The notes beneath the pieces were generated by a model. That model was given only the letters and a program-made list of their open reading frames with translations, made no database searches and was not told the DNA's origin. 64,000 nt of DNA from Paracoccus methylovorus (GTDB taxonomy: Bacteria > Pseudomonadota > Alphaproteobacteria > Rhodobacterales > Rhodobacteraceae). A program made the position numbers and the translations under genes. This document shows positions 51,348 to 60,714 of this stretch, one piece after another. The stretch covers positions 180,196-244,195 of the forward strand of contig NZ_CP070372.1 in assembly GCF_016919705.1 (NCBI RefSeq), given 5' to 3'. Numbering within the stretch: position 1 is the first letter of the stretch; each line of letters begins with the position of its first letter.

Positions 51348-52319
51348 TTGGCGGCCAAAGTAAAACTAGATATCTGCATTGGTGATTATCCCCATACCCG
51401 CAAGATCCTGAACGGTCAGATCGGCATCGAAGGGGTTGAGCCGAACTTCATCTCCGTGAAGCCGCAGATCGGCGCCTATCGCCGGATGGTGCGGGATGTG
51501 GAGTTCGATGTCTGCGAGATCGCCCCAACCACTTATATCATTGCCCGCGGCTATGGGGCGCCCTTCATCGGGCTTCCGGTCTTCCTCATGCGACAGTTCA
51601 ATCACGGCACGCTGCTTGTGCGCCCCGATGCCGGCATCAGCCATCCCAAGGAGCTTGAGGGGCACAAGGTCGGCGTCCGGGCCTATTCGGTAACTACGGG
51701 CGTCTGGCTGCGTGCGGCACTGGTCGAGGATTTCGGCTTGGACAGCAGCAAGGTCACCTGGGTTGTGGACGACGAGGAACATGTCACGCAGTTGAAGCTG
51801 CCGCCGAATGTGATTCCGACTCCGAAAGGACAATCGCTGAACGGGATGATGGCGGCGGGTGATTTGGTCGCAGGCTTTGCAGGCAATGCAGGGGTCGGAC
51901 GGGTCGGGTCGCCGACAGGCGGCTGGCAAGAGGTCAAGACCGATTATCCCAAGCTATTCCCTGATACCCGGGCGGCCGAGGAAGATTACTACGGGCGCAC
52001 CGGCATCTATCCGATGCACGGCATGCTGGTGCTCAAGGATGAGATCCTGGCCGCTCATCCTTGGGTCGCACGTTCGCTCTATGACGCATTCTTGCAGGCC
52101 AAGGTCGAGTGGCTGGAGGAGTTCCGCTTGGGATCGGCAGCCACAGCCTTTGAGGAAAAATACCGCAAGCTGGTGCCTATCGTGGGCGAGGATCCGCTGC
52201 CCTACGGTATCGCGCCCAATATCCGCAGCATCGAGGCGTTGGAACGCGCGGCCGCAAATCAGGACCTCTCGCCCCGGCGGCAGTCAGTGGCCGATCTGTT
52301 CGTCGACCCCGAAGCCTGA
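51348..52319 (+). CDS. 4,5-dihydroxyphthalate decarboxylase-like protein, copy 1
   Basis: 323 residues, most likely from TTG 51348, which has GGGAGG eight bases ahead; an ATG at 51321 is in frame but lacks a site. The text follows the Pht5/dihydroxyphthalate-decarboxylase family, which has a periplasmic-binding-protein fold but no signal peptide: LDICIGDYPHTRKILNGQIG, RRMVRDVEFDVCEIAPTTYI, FLMRQFNHGTLLVRPDAGIS, KELEGHKVGVRAYSVTTGVW. True members decarboxylate 4,5-dihydroxyphthalate to protocatechuate; many homologues are uncharacterised. It is the first gene of a three-gene operon. Confidence 0.75.
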   Translation: MAAKVKLDICIGDYPHTRKILNGQIGIEGVEPNFISVKPQIGAYRRMVRDVEFDVCEIAPTTYIIARGYGAPFIGLPVFLMRQFNHGTLLVRPDAGISHPKELEGHKVGVRAYSVTTGVWLRAALVEDFGLDSSKVTWVVDDEEHVTQLKLPPNVIPTPKGQSLNGMMAAGDLVAGFAGNAGVGRVGSPTGGWQEVKTDYPKLFPDTRAAEEDYYGRTGIYPMHGMLVLKDEILAAHPWVARSLYDAFLQAKVEWLEEFRLGSAATAFEEKYRKLVPIVGEDPLPYGIAPNIRSIEALERAAANQDLSPRRQSVADLFVDPEA

Positions 52320-52346
52320 CACCCGTCATCACCGAGGAGAAACCCC

Positions 52347-53207
52347 ATGCTCATCAAACGGGTCGATACCCACCCCCATATCGTGTCACCCGATACGACG
52401 AAATATCCATTGGCGCCGTTGGGTGGCAAACGGTCGGACTGGTCCGCCGAGAAGCATTCGAACACGGTCGGGGAACTGATCGCGGCGATGGACGATGCAG
52501 GCGTTGCCAAGGCGGCAGTCGTTCATTCCTCCACCACCTATGGCTATGACAACAGTCTGGTTCTTGATGCTGTGGCGTCATATCCCGACCGGTTGACAGC
52601 GGTCTGTTCGATCGATGTGCTGGCGCCGGATGCGGTGGATGTGTTGAAGGACATCTTGAATCGCGGTTGCTCGGGCATCCGGTTCTTTACCACCGGCACG
52701 ACCATGCCGGGGCAGGCAGACTGGCTGAACGACCCGCGCAGCTATCCGGTCTGGGAACATGCGCAGAAGGTCAACCTGCCGATCTGCGTACAGGCCAACC
52801 CCGCGGGCATGACGATGTTGCGCGAGATGATGGACCGCTATCCCGCCGTGACCGTGGTCCTGGACCATGCAGGTCGGGCAGACGTCTCAGACGGGCCGCC
52901 CTTCAAGGAAGCGCAGACGATCTTCGATCTGGCCCCGGCCTATCCCCAACTGGTGGTCAAGTTCACCCCGGCAGTCATCGGGCGCGCCCGGCAGGGCAAG
53001 TCCACACCCGAAACCTTTGTGCCGATGCTGGTCGAGGCCTTCGGCCCTGAGCGTATGATGTGGGGCTCGAACTTCCCGGCCTCGCCAGGCGGGCTGGCGG
53101 CCATAGCCGAGGAGAGCGAAACGGTGCTGGCCTTTCTGCCCAAGGCCAAGGTGGAACAGATCATGTCGGGCACCGCGCAGCGGCTGTATCCGACGCTGGC
53201 GGATTGA
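52347..53207 (+). CDS. Amidohydrolase-family (amidohydrolase_2) hydrolase or decarboxylase
   Basis: 286 residues. The N-terminal HxH is His9/His11 in VDTHPHIVS. Others: VVHSSTTYGYDNSLVLDAVA, RGCSGIRFFTTGT, LPICVQANPAGM, VVLDHAGRADVSDGPPF and MMWGSNFPAS with the final Asp position replaced by Asn (usually G-S-D-x-P). This family includes 2-pyrone-4,6-dicarboxylate hydrolase, lactonases and ACMSD-like decarboxylases. It sits between two decarboxylase-like paralogues with short spacers (27 and 11 bases), so a joint pathway is clear. Reaction unknown. Confidence 0.82.
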   Translation: MLIKRVDTHPHIVSPDTTKYPLAPLGGKRSDWSAEKHSNTVGELIAAMDDAGVAKAAVVHSSTTYGYDNSLVLDAVASYPDRLTAVCSIDVLAPDAVDVLKDILNRGCSGIRFFTTGTTMPGQADWLNDPRSYPVWEHAQKVNLPICVQANPAGMTMLREMMDRYPAVTVVLDHAGRADVSDGPPFKEAQTIFDLAPAYPQLVVKFTPAVIGRARQGKSTPETFVPMLVEAFGPERMMWGSNFPASPGGLAAIAEESETVLAFLPKAKVEQIMSGTAQRLYPTLAD

Positions 53208-53218
53208 GGAGAACCTGC

Positions 53219-54094
53219 ATGACCACATTCAAGACCGTTCTGGGGCCGCATGAGGCGGTTGCCGCCATTAAGTCGGGTGAGCTGAAGCTGTCGACCGGGG
53301 ATCTGGAATTTACCGATTTCAAGGAAACCCACCACGCGTTCAAGCCGATGATTGAACGTCAGGCCTTTGATCTGTGTGAAATGGCGATCACCACCTTGAT
53401 CCTTGCCAAATCCTATGGCCGTCCGCTTCATCTGCTTCCGGCAGTGATGATCGGGCGGCTGCAGCAGCCCTTTGCCTCGGTCAATGCGAATGTGCAGATG
53501 TCCGGTCCCGGCGATCTGCGCGGCAAGCGGATCGGTGTGAGGTCCTTTGCGCAAACCACGGTCACTTGGCAGCGGGGCATCCTGAAATGCGACTATGACG
53601 CCGATTTCGATGGCGTGCAGTGGATCAAATTCGAAGACGGCCATGTGCCTGAAGCACCCGATCCCGCCATTCAAGCGCCCGAGGGGCGCAAGATGGGCGA
53701 GATGATCAAGGCGGGCGAGCTGGATATCTCATTGGGCCTGAAGGCCGAGGGCGAAGAGCTCTACCCGCTGTTCGGCCCCGATCCCGAGGCGGTGGCGCAG
53801 GAATGGTATCACAAGCACGGCTGCTTCGCGATCAACCATGTCATTGCTGTTCCCGAGACGATGGTGGCCGACCATTTGGATGTGATTGCCGATTTCTGGG
53901 GCCTGCTGCGTCAGAACAAGGCTATGACACCGCACAGGGGTCACGGACCGGATCCCAAGCCACTTGGTTTTGGCGAGAACCGCAAGTCGATCGAACTGCT
54001 GATCCACTACATGAACGAACTGAATATGTTACGAGTGCCGATGACCGTGGATGACTTGATCGACCCGCGTATCCGCGAGGCAATCGGCGAATAG
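53219..54094 (+). CDS. 4,5-dihydroxyphthalate decarboxylase-like protein, copy 2
   Basis: 291 residues, a shorter, diverged paralogue of the gene at 51348: DLEFTDFKETHHAFKPMIER, FDLCEMAITTLILAKSYGRP, LRGKRIGVRSFAQTTVTWQR and LDISLGLKAEGEELYPLFGP correspond segment by segment. There is no signal peptide, so it is not a transport binding protein. GAGGAGAACC precedes ATG 53219. Two copies in one operon may form a heteromer or act on successive carboxylates. A strong terminator follows 33 bases after the stop. Confidence 0.72.
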   Translation: MTTFKTVLGPHEAVAAIKSGELKLSTGDLEFTDFKETHHAFKPMIERQAFDLCEMAITTLILAKSYGRPLHLLPAVMIGRLQQPFASVNANVQMSGPGDLRGKRIGVRSFAQTTVTWQRGILKCDYDADFDGVQWIKFEDGHVPEAPDPAIQAPEGRKMGEMIKAGELDISLGLKAEGEELYPLFGPDPEAVAQEWYHKHGCFAINHVIAVPETMVADHLDVIADFWGLLRQNKAMTPHRGHGPDPKPLGFGENRKSIELLIHYMNELNMLRVPMTVDDLIDPRIREAIGE

Positions 54095-54126
54095 CCTTTT
54101 TCTCTGGCGGCCGACTTCACCATCTG

Positions 54127-54158
54127 ACCCGCCACCGGAGCGATCCGGGGCGGGTTTT
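54127..54158 (+). terminator. Rho-independent terminator of the decarboxylase-like operon
   Basis: ACCCGCC (54127-54133) and CCGG (54135-54138) pair with CCGG (54145-54148) and GGCGGGT (54149-54155) around a six-base loop, followed by TTTT. This is a classic GC stem with a T-run. Confidence 0.8.
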
Positions 54159-54184
54159 CGCGACGGGTTGCCGAGGGCACAAAG

Positions 54185-54216
54185 GAAGGCCGCGTTCAGG
54201 GGGGAACGCGGCCTTC
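54185..54216 (-). terminator. Perfect 13-bp hairpin ending the ABC transporter operon
   Basis: GAAGGCCGCGTTC (54185-54197) is perfectly complementary to GAACGCGGCCTTC (54204-54216) with a six-base loop. On the minus strand the stem is followed by CTTTG. It lies 25 bases after the last transporter gene and faces the plus-strand terminator at 54127. Confidence 0.7.
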
Positions 54217-54240
54217 GGTAGTCGCCCACCATCGCAAGGC

Positions 54241-55224
54241 TCAGGCGGGCGAATTTTGTAGGTGACAGGCTACGAAATGCCCCGGTGCCGCTTCGGTCAG
54301 GCGGGGTGTTACCTCGGCGCAGACCGGCATGGCATGGATGCAGCGGGTGCGGAACGGGCAGCCCGAGGGCGGGTTGAGCGGGCTGGGCACTTCTCCGGTG
54401 AGGATGATCTCCTCCTTATGGATATCCGGATGCGAGGGTAGTGCGGCCGAGTAGAGGGCCTGCGTATAGGGATGCAGCGGCCGCAACGACAACTCGTCGC
54501 TGTCTGCAATCTCTACGAGCTTGCCCAGATACATAACGCCGATGCGGTTGCTCATGTGCCGCACCACCGCCAGATCATGTGCGATCAGGAAGTAGGCCAC
54601 ACCATTTTCCTGCTGGAGATCCTTCAGCAGGTTCATGATCTGCGCCCGGATGGACACATCCAGCGCCGAGACGGGTTCGTCCAGCACGATCATGCTGGGC
54701 TCCAGCGCCAGTGCGCGGGCAATGGCGATGCGCTGGCGCTGGCCGCCCGAGAATTCGTGCGGATAGTTAAACGGCACCGACGGATCGCTGAGCCCGACAT
54801 CGCAAAGCACCTTGCGCACCCGGTCCAGCAGACGCGCGCCGCGCATGTCGGTGTTCACCCGCACCGGCTCACCCACGATGTCCTTGACCCTCAACCGCGG
54901 GCTGAGCGAGCTGTAGGGGTCCTGGAATACCGCCTGAATCGCGCGGCGATAGGCGCGGCTATCCTCGGCCGTGAACTGTGCCACATCCTTGCCGCGAAAG
55001 CGGATGGTTCCGTCGGTCAGGTCCTCTAGCAACAACACCAGTTTTGATGTAGTGCTTTTGCCGCAGCCGGATTCGCCCACAAGGCCTAGCGTTTCGCCTT
55101 CGGCAATAGTGAAGTCCACGCCATCCACCGCCTTCAGCCATCCCGTTTCCGGCGAGATCAGGCTACCCTGCCTGACGGGAAAGTGCTTCTTGATCCCTTC
55201 GACCTCAAGAATGACATCAGGCAT
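54241..55224 (-). CDS. ABC transporter ATP-binding protein, DppF/OppF type
   Basis: 327 residues. Walker A GESGCGKSTTSK, Q-loop AVFQDPYSSLSPRL, signature EFSGGQRQRIAIARALA, Walker B MIVLDEPVSALDVSI, and switch His in FLIAHDLAVVRHMS. The C-terminal oligopeptide-family domain contains CPFRTRCIHAMPVC with conserved cysteines. It powers import together with the DppD-type partner. ATG 55224 lies inside the preceding gene (eight-base overlap). It is the last gene of the unit, followed by a strong hairpin. Confidence 0.93.
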   Translation of the reverse strand: MPDVILEVEGIKKHFPVRQGSLISPETGWLKAVDGVDFTIAEGETLGLVGESGCGKSTTSKLVLLLEDLTDGTIRFRGKDVAQFTAEDSRAYRRAIQAVFQDPYSSLSPRLRVKDIVGEPVRVNTDMRGARLLDRVRKVLCDVGLSDPSVPFNYPHEFSGGQRQRIAIARALALEPSMIVLDEPVSALDVSIRAQIMNLLKDLQQENGVAYFLIAHDLAVVRHMSNRIGVMYLGKLVEIADSDELSLRPLHPYTQALYSAALPSHPDIHKEEIILTGEVPSPLNPPSGCPFRTRCIHAMPVCAEVTPRLTEAAPGHFVACHLQNSPA

Positions 55225-56209
55225 GGGCTTTCTCCTCGACACGCCAGCAACTGGCGACATGGCCCTGCGACAGGGTCGTCTGCGGCGGATAGCTTGCGGT
55301 GCATTTCGCGTCTGCAAGAGGGCAGCGCGGAGCGAAGGAACAGCCTTTCGGCAGGTTCAGCAGCGATGGCGGCTGGCCGCCGATGGCGTAGAGCTTGTCG
55401 GAACGCTCTTCCAGGCTGGGCAGAGATTTCAGCAGCGCCACAGTGTAGGGATGCTGGGGGTTGTTGAACAGATCGCGCACCGGAGCGGCCTCGACGATCT
55501 TGCCCGCATACATCACTGCCACCCGGTCGCACATCCGCGCCACCACTCCCAGATCGTGGGTAATGAAGATGATCGCAACACCGGTTTCCTGCTGGATCTC
55601 TTTCAGCAGGCGCAGATACTGCGACTGGATGGTCACATCCAGCGCCGTCGTCGGCTCGTCCGCGATCAGCACCTGGGGCGAGCAGGCCAACCCGATGGCA
55701 CCAACCACCCGTTGGCGCATACCGCCACTCATCTGATGGGGATAGTCGCGCATCCGCGCGCCGGGGGCGGGGATGCGGACAAGGCGGAGCAATTCCTTTA
55801 CCCGGTCGCGCAGCGGTTTGCCTTGCAGCTTCTGGTGGATCTTCAGCGGCTCGGCCACCTGATTGCCGATGGTAAAGACCGGGTTCAGCGAGGTCATCGG
55901 ATCCTGCAGCAGCATCGAGATCCGGCTGCCGCGGGCGGCGCGCATCTCGGCGTCAGATTTGGCCAGCAGATCCTCGCCGTCGAATGTCACGCTGCCTCCG
56001 ACGATGCGGCCGATGGGTTTGGGCAGCAATCGCAGCAACGCCAGGCCGGTCATGGTCTTGCCGGAACCGGATTCCCCCACTACGCCAAGCGTCTCGCCGG
56101 GGTAGAGGTCGAAACTGATGCCATCCACCGCCTTCACGACGCCCCGCCGCAGGTGAAGATGGGCTTTCAGATCCCGGACTTGAAGAATTGGTCTGGTCAT
56201 CGGTGTCAT
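55217..56209 (-). CDS. ABC transporter ATP-binding protein, DppD/OppD type
   Basis: 330 residues. Walker [15 protein letters not shown]-loop [14 protein letters not shown], signature [17 protein letters not shown], Walker [16 protein letters not shown] and switch [14 protein letters not shown]. The C-terminal domain has [14 protein letters not shown]. It forms a heterodimer with the DppF-type protein. ATG 56209 overlaps the permease stop by four bases; the very long frame beyond it is antisense to the permease. Confidence 0.93.
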   Translation of the reverse strand: MTPMTRPILQVRDLKAHLHLRRGVVKAVDGISFDLYPGETLGVVGESGSGKTMTGLALLRLLPKPIGRIVGGSVTFDGEDLLAKSDAEMRAARGSRISMLLQDPMTSLNPVFTIGNQVAEPLKIHQKLQGKPLRDRVKELLRLVRIPAPGARMRDYPHQMSGGMRQRVVGAIGLACSPQVLIADEPTTALDVTIQSQYLRLLKEIQQETGVAIIFITHDLGVVARMCDRVAVMYAGKIVEAAPVRDLFNNPQHPYTVALLKSLPSLEERSDKLYAIGGQPPSLLNLPKGCSFAPRCPLADAKCTASYPPQTTLSQGHVASCWRVEEKAHA

Positions 56210-57102
56210 ACCTGTCTCAGCTTGGGATCCAGAACGTCGCGCAGCCAGTCGCCCAGCAGATTGAAGGCCAGAACCAGCAGCACAATTGCGATGCCGGGGA
56301 AGAAGGCCAGCCACCAGGCGCTGGTTAGATAGGCCTTGCCGCCAGCCACCATCTGACCCCAGGCCGGGGCAGGGGCGGGCACGCCAGCGCCGAGAAAGCT
56401 TAGCGAAGCTTCGGCAAGGATGACGCTGCCGACTTGCAGCGTGCTGAGCACGATGAGTGTGTTCACGATATTGGGAAACAAATGGACTGCCATGATACGA
56501 AGTGGCGAACATCCCGCCACCTTGGCCTGGGCTATGAAGTCGCGGTTCTTCAGCGACAGAACCTGCCCACGGATCACCCGGGATGTGCCGGCCCATTCCA
56601 GAAGGCTGATCGCAAGGACCACGTTCCACAGTCCGGCCCCCAGTGCCACGACCAGAACGATGGCGAACAGGATGCCGGGAAAGGCCAGCGTGGCATCAGC
56701 CAGCCGCATCAGCGCCGCATCCACCCAGCCGCCGAAATAGCCAGCCGTCAGGCCAACGACGACTCCGATGGTCTTGGCCACCAGGATCACCGCAACTGCA
56801 ACCGTCAGCGACACGCGTGCGCCATAGATGATGCGGGTCAGCATGTCGCGCCCCAGCAGATCGGTTCCCAATGGGTAAGAGAGGCTGCCTCCCTCAAGCC
56901 AGAACGGCGGTTTCAGCCGTAGCGCAAGGTTCGGTTCCGTAGGGGAATAGGGGGTCAGGAAATCCGCGAAAAGTGCGGCGAATAGGAACAGGCCAATGAT
57001 CACGAGCGGGATGATTGGGGCACGCGAAAGGTGATCCAGAGCGCGTCGGAACAGGCCGGGCTGCTGATGGGAAATCGGGCTGTTGTCGGCCGATTGGGTC
57101 AT
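56206..57102 (-). CDS. ABC transporter permease, DppC/OppC type
   Basis: 298 residues from ATG 57102 with AAGGAGAG ahead. Six membrane helices; after the first comes a short periplasmic part (FLTPYSPTEPNLAL, GTDLLGRDMLTRIIYGARVS typical of DppC). The cytosolic coupling loop EWAGTSRVIRGQVLSLKNRD with AKVAGCSPLRIM contacts the ATPases. It pairs with the DppB-type permease next to it. Confidence 0.93.
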   Translation of the reverse strand: MTQSADNSPISHQQPGLFRRALDHLSRAPIIPLVIIGLFLFAALFADFLTPYSPTEPNLALRLKPPFWLEGGSLSYPLGTDLLGRDMLTRIIYGARVSLTVAVAVILVAKTIGVVVGLTAGYFGGWVDAALMRLADATLAFPGILFAIVLVVALGAGLWNVVLAISLLEWAGTSRVIRGQVLSLKNRDFIAQAKVAGCSPLRIMAVHLFPNIVNTLIVLSTLQVGSVILAEASLSFLGAGVPAPAPAWGQMVAGGKAYLTSAWWLAFFPGIAIVLLVLAFNLLGDWLRDVLDPKLRQV

Positions 57103-57153
57103 ATTTCTCTCCTTGCGCACGGTATGCGCTTCCTTCGTCCAGACAGGCAGCCG

Positions 57154-58071
57154 TCAGTCATACCGGATGCGCGGGTCGATATAGGCGTAGAGGATGTCGA
57201 CAAGCAGGTTGAAGGTGATGGTGATGACGCTGACCACCAGCACACACGCTTGGATCAACGGAAAATCCCGGGTGCTGATGCCTTCGTAGAGAAGCCGCCC
57301 AAGTCCGGGCCAAGCGAAGACCACCTCGGCGATCATGGCGCCGGTGATGATATTGCCAAAATGCATGCCGATCATGGTCGTTACCGGAATCAGGGCGTTG
57401 CGGAACGAATGCTTGAATACCACCGAGGATTCAGAGGCCCCCTTTACCCGTGCCAACTTGACGAACTCGCTGTCCATCACTTCCAGCATGCTGGAGCGTA
57501 GCATCCGTGATTGTGAGGCGATGGTGGACCATGCCATCGCGCCGACGGGCAGGATGAAATGTTCCCATGACCCCATCCCCGCGACAGGCAGCCAACGGAG
57601 CTGAACCGCAAAGAACCACATCAGCAGAATGCCCAGCCAGAAGGTCGGCAAAGCCTGCCCAATCGCAGTGATCACGCGAAGAACGACGTCGAATTTCGTG
57701 TCCTTCATCACCGCGCCCAGGATACCCACAGGGATCATCACCAGCGTGGTGAAGATTACCGAGACAAGGCCCAGCATTGCAGAATTGGGCAGGCGTTCTG
57801 CAATCAGGCCCATGACGGGTTGGCCGGTCACGAAGGCCCTTCCGAAATCACCTTGCAGCACGCCCGAAATCCAGGCGAGGTATTGAACCCAGACCGGGCT
57901 GTCGAGTTTCAAGTTCTGCTCGCACAGCAGGAAGTCCGCCTCGCGGGCCTCGGGGGGTAGCATCACGTCACAGGGGCTGCCGGTCAGGCGGCTGGTGAAG
58001 AAAATGGCGATCGACAGCAGGAATAGGGCGATCAGCGCCTGAAAGATCCGACGGATGATAAAACGGTGCAT
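57154..58071 (-). CDS. ABC transporter permease, DppB/OppB type
   Basis: 305 residues. FIIRRIFQALIALFLLSIAI is the first helix; GDFGRAFVTGQPVMGLIAER and RNALIPVTTMIGMHFGNIIT with the coupling motif FVKLARVKGASESSVVFKHS are family hallmarks. It ends VDILYAYIDPRIRYD. GGAGGTAAAGG precedes ATG 58071. An inserted periplasmic segment (~30-60) with two cysteines (SPCDVMLPPEAREADFLLCE) is a feature of the opine/nickel-like branch and may help substrate choice. Confidence 0.92.
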   Translation of the reverse strand: MHRFIIRRIFQALIALFLLSIAIFFTSRLTGSPCDVMLPPEAREADFLLCEQNLKLDSPVWVQYLAWISGVLQGDFGRAFVTGQPVMGLIAERLPNSAMLGLVSVIFTTLVMIPVGILGAVMKDTKFDVVLRVITAIGQALPTFWLGILLMWFFAVQLRWLPVAGMGSWEHFILPVGAMAWSTIASQSRMLRSSMLEVMDSEFVKLARVKGASESSVVFKHSFRNALIPVTTMIGMHFGNIITGAMIAEVVFAWPGLGRLLYEGISTRDFPLIQACVLVVSVITITFNLLVDILYAYIDPRIRYD

Positions 58072-58141
58072 TCCCTTTACCTCCGGATTGAGCAGGTGAT
58101 GCAGCGCGGCATCGATGCACCGCGCCGAGGGGCGGCCTGTT

Positions 58142-59032
58142 TTATAGATGCCGGGCGTACCATTCCAGGCTTTCCTTCATGATGCTGTTAAAGACTTCGG
58201 GATTATTGGCCGGATAGACCTCGCCATGACCCGAACCGGAAATCACCATCAGCTTTTTCGGCTCGCCCGCCTTGGCATACATGCTGCGCGCCTCGTCCAC
58301 CGGCACGATGGCGTCGCGTTCGGCATTGACGAACATCACCGCGCGCGGCGCGATCTGGTGGACGACGGATTCCGGCTTGAAGGACATCAGGTTGTCCGTG
58401 TTCTCAAGAGGATAGCCCTGCTTGTCGTAGGTTTCCTTGTCCTTCTGCTTCTCGCGCAGCTTTTGATGCTCGGGGCCGAGATATTCGTTGCCGCGATAGG
58501 GGCGGCGTTTCGATTCCCCGGTGAGCACGCGATGGATGCGGTCTTCCTTGATCTGGTCCTGCAATGCCATGAAGTCGTAATAGGGCATCCGGGTCCGGAA
58601 ACGGCGTTCGCCATCGCCCATGCCACCGACCTCGACCGCGCATTTCACCCGTTCATCCACACCGGCGGTGTAGACGGCATAGGCGCCGCCGATCGACAGG
58701 CCGATCAGGCCAATCCGTTCGGGATCCACTTCGGGGCGTTGCTGCGCATAGGTGATTGAATCCTGGATGTCCCGCAGACGGTTTTGCCAGATGCTGCGCC
58801 CGCGAATGCCTTCGCTGTCGCCAAAACCACGATGGTAGAACGTCAGGAAGGCGTAGCCTGCATCGGTCAACCGCTGGCCGATAATCTTCAGAGCATTGGC
58901 GGTGCTGGTTCCCGAACCGCCATGGATGCCAATTACGGTGGGCAGGCGTTCACCGTCCTTGCGGTTGTCGGGTGTGTAGAAGGTTCCAACCAGCTTCAGG
59001 CAATCGCTGTAAAAGTGGACCTTTTCTTCCAT
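58142..59032 (-). CDS. Cytosolic alpha/beta hydrolase inside the transporter operon (dienelactone-hydrolase-like)
   Basis: 296 residues. TVIGIHGGSGTSTANA (oxyanion), FYHRGFGDSEGIRG, nucleophile Ser113 in LIGLSIGGAYAVYTAG, late acid in NAERDAIVPVDEARS and His in SGSGHGEVYPANNP. It lacks a signal peptide, so it acts after import. It lies between the binding protein and permease genes, a position that suggests the imported compound is its substrate: an ester, amide or peptide-like conjugate. Confidence 0.87.
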   Translation of the reverse strand: MEEKVHFYSDCLKLVGTFYTPDNRKDGERLPTVIGIHGGSGTSTANALKIIGQRLTDAGYAFLTFYHRGFGDSEGIRGRSIWQNRLRDIQDSITYAQQRPEVDPERIGLIGLSIGGAYAVYTAGVDERVKCAVEVGGMGDGERRFRTRMPYYDFMALQDQIKEDRIHRVLTGESKRRPYRGNEYLGPEHQKLREKQKDKETYDKQGYPLENTDNLMSFKPESVVHQIAPRAVMFVNAERDAIVPVDEARSMYAKAGEPKKLMVISGSGHGEVYPANNPEVFNSIMKESLEWYARHL

Positions 59033-59142
59033 TTCAATCTCCTTGGATGTGACGCCAGGCCCGGCTGCCCGATCCGCGCAGGCGCGGCGGGTTGTCCGGG
59101 GCTGGCTACCCCTCTGCCCGGGCAGGGAGCGGATGTGCGGAT

Positions 59143-60714
59143 TCAGGGACGGGTGACCAGACCGCGGTAGTTGTTGCCGGTCTTCGCGCGGCCCAGATCC
59201 CAGTCGGGAACCTGATCGCTGACCGCCACTGTCAGATCCAGTTCGGCGATTGTTGCGCTGAACCAGTTGTCATAAAGGGCGCGGTAGATCTTGCTGACCT
59301 GCTCCTGCACCACGGCATCATCGGTGGTTTCCAACGCCGTGCGGAACATTGCGGTCAGTTCGGGATAATCCTCGGCCCTGATATTGGCGCCCGAATCATA
59401 TTCCGAGTCAAAGCGTGCAGCCAGTTCGTGCAGGATGCTCTTGCAGGATTCAGCAGCGCTGTTGTCCATCACCAGCATGTGGTTTTCCACCTGGCCATTG
59501 CGCTTCTGCGAGCGATAGGCTTCGTAGGTGGTGTTGCGGATGATCGGGTTCAGGCCGATGGCCTGCCAATATCCGGCCAGCGCCTCGACCACTTGCGTCA
59601 GTTCGGGGATCCCGGCGCGGTTCATGCTGGGCACGGTGAACGTATAGCCGACCAGACCGGCCTCCTCGATCAGTTGACGCGCCTTCTCCGGATCATAGGG
59701 CCGCGGTTCCAGCGTGGGCACGGCGGCGCAGGTGTCGACGATGCTGCCGGGATAGCTGACCGCGACCTTGCCCATGCCGCTGAAGATGCCATCGAGGATG
59801 GCCTGCTTGTCGATCGCCAGGTCCAGCGCCTGACGGAAGCGGATGTCCTGGAAGGCGGGCGCGGTCCACTGCACCTCGCCCCGCACGTTTAACAGTGTGT
59901 CACCCGACTTGATCATCACCCGATAGCCCATGCCCTCGAGTTCGGCGACGCGGAAGCGGCTGACCTCGGTGATGTCGCCTTCGCCGGTCTGCAGCATGGC
60001 GACGCGGGTGGCTTCGTCCGGGACGATCTGAAAGGTCATGAACTGGAACCGAGGCACGCCGATCTGCCAGTGGTTCTCGACCGCTTCGAGCTTGAGGAAG
60101 GACCCGGCGCTTTGGGAATGCCATTGATAGGGCCCGCTGCCGATCGGATGCTTGGCAAATTCGTCATAGCCAACCTTCTCATAATAATCCTTCGGAATGA
60201 TCATCGCCAGCGAACCGGTGAAGTAGCGGTCCAGATAGATCGAGGGTTTGTTGAGATGCACGACCACCGTGTGGTCATCGGGGGTGTCGATGCTCTTGAC
60301 GACCTCGCGGATATAGTCGGCATAGCCGCTGCGCGAATCCGGCTCGGCGGTCTGCCAGATCGAGAAGGCCACATCCTTTGCAGTCAGGTCATCGCCATTG
60401 TGAAACTTGACACCCTGGCGGATGTGAAAGGTCCAGGTCAGCTCGTCGGTCATCTCCCATTCTTCGGCGATGCCGCGGCTGGGATCGAGCGCGCCGTCGG
60501 GCGCGACGCCGATCAGCGAGTCATAAAGCAGTTGCGTGTAGTCATTGGCTTGACCCAACGCCAGGCGTGGCACCGGGATCTCGCTGCCGAAACCGGCGCC
60601 CATGGTTACAATCTCACCGTCGGGCACGACATCTTGTGCAAAGGATTTGATCGGTTGCATGACCAGCAGCGCCGCAGTCATCACGGATGCCTTAATCAGG
60701 ATCCTAAGCTTCAT
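59143..60714 (-). CDS. Peptide/opine-type ABC substrate-binding protein (SBP_bac_5)
   Basis: 523 residues from ATG 60714 with GGAGGAGAG ahead; a TTG two codons earlier is less likely. A Sec signal peptide ends SFAQDV near residue 26. Family text: LALGQANDYTQLLYDSLIGV, GIAEEWEMTDELTWTFHIRQ then GVKFHNGDDLTAKDVAFS, the DppA/OppA signature, and HPIGSGPYQW. It captures the ligand in the periplasm for the permeases encoded downstream. The closest type cannot be told (di/oligopeptides, opines, glutathione or other amides). Confidence 0.93.
   Translation of the reverse strand: MKLRILIKASVMTAALLVMQPIKSFAQDVVPDGEIVTMGAGFGSEIPVPRLALGQANDYTQLLYDSLIGVAPDGALDPSRGIAEEWEMTDELTWTFHIRQGVKFHNGDDLTAKDVAFSIWQTAEPDSRSGYADYIREVVKSIDTPDDHTVVVHLNKPSIYLDRYFTGSLAMIIPKDYYEKVGYDEFAKHPIGSGPYQWHSQSAGSFLKLEAVENHWQIGVPRFQFMTFQIVPDEATRVAMLQTGEGDITEVSRFRVAELEGMGYRVMIKSGDTLLNVRGEVQWTAPAFQDIRFRQALDLAIDKQAILDGIFSGMGKVAVSYPGSIVDTCAAVPTLEPRPYDPEKARQLIEEAGLVGYTFTVPSMNRAGIPELTQVVEALAGYWQAIGLNPIIRNTTYEAYRSQKRNGQVENHMLVMDNSAAESCKSILHELAARFDSEYDSGANIRAEDYPELTAMFRTALETTDDAVVQEQVSKIYRALYDNWFSATIAELDLTVAVSDQVPDWDLGRAKTGNNYRGLVTRP

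Noticed and set aside
51348..52319. ABC transporter or TRAP/NMT1-type periplasmic binding protein
   Set aside because: The fold is similar, but there is no signal peptide and the residue pattern fits the dihydroxyphthalate decarboxylase family better.
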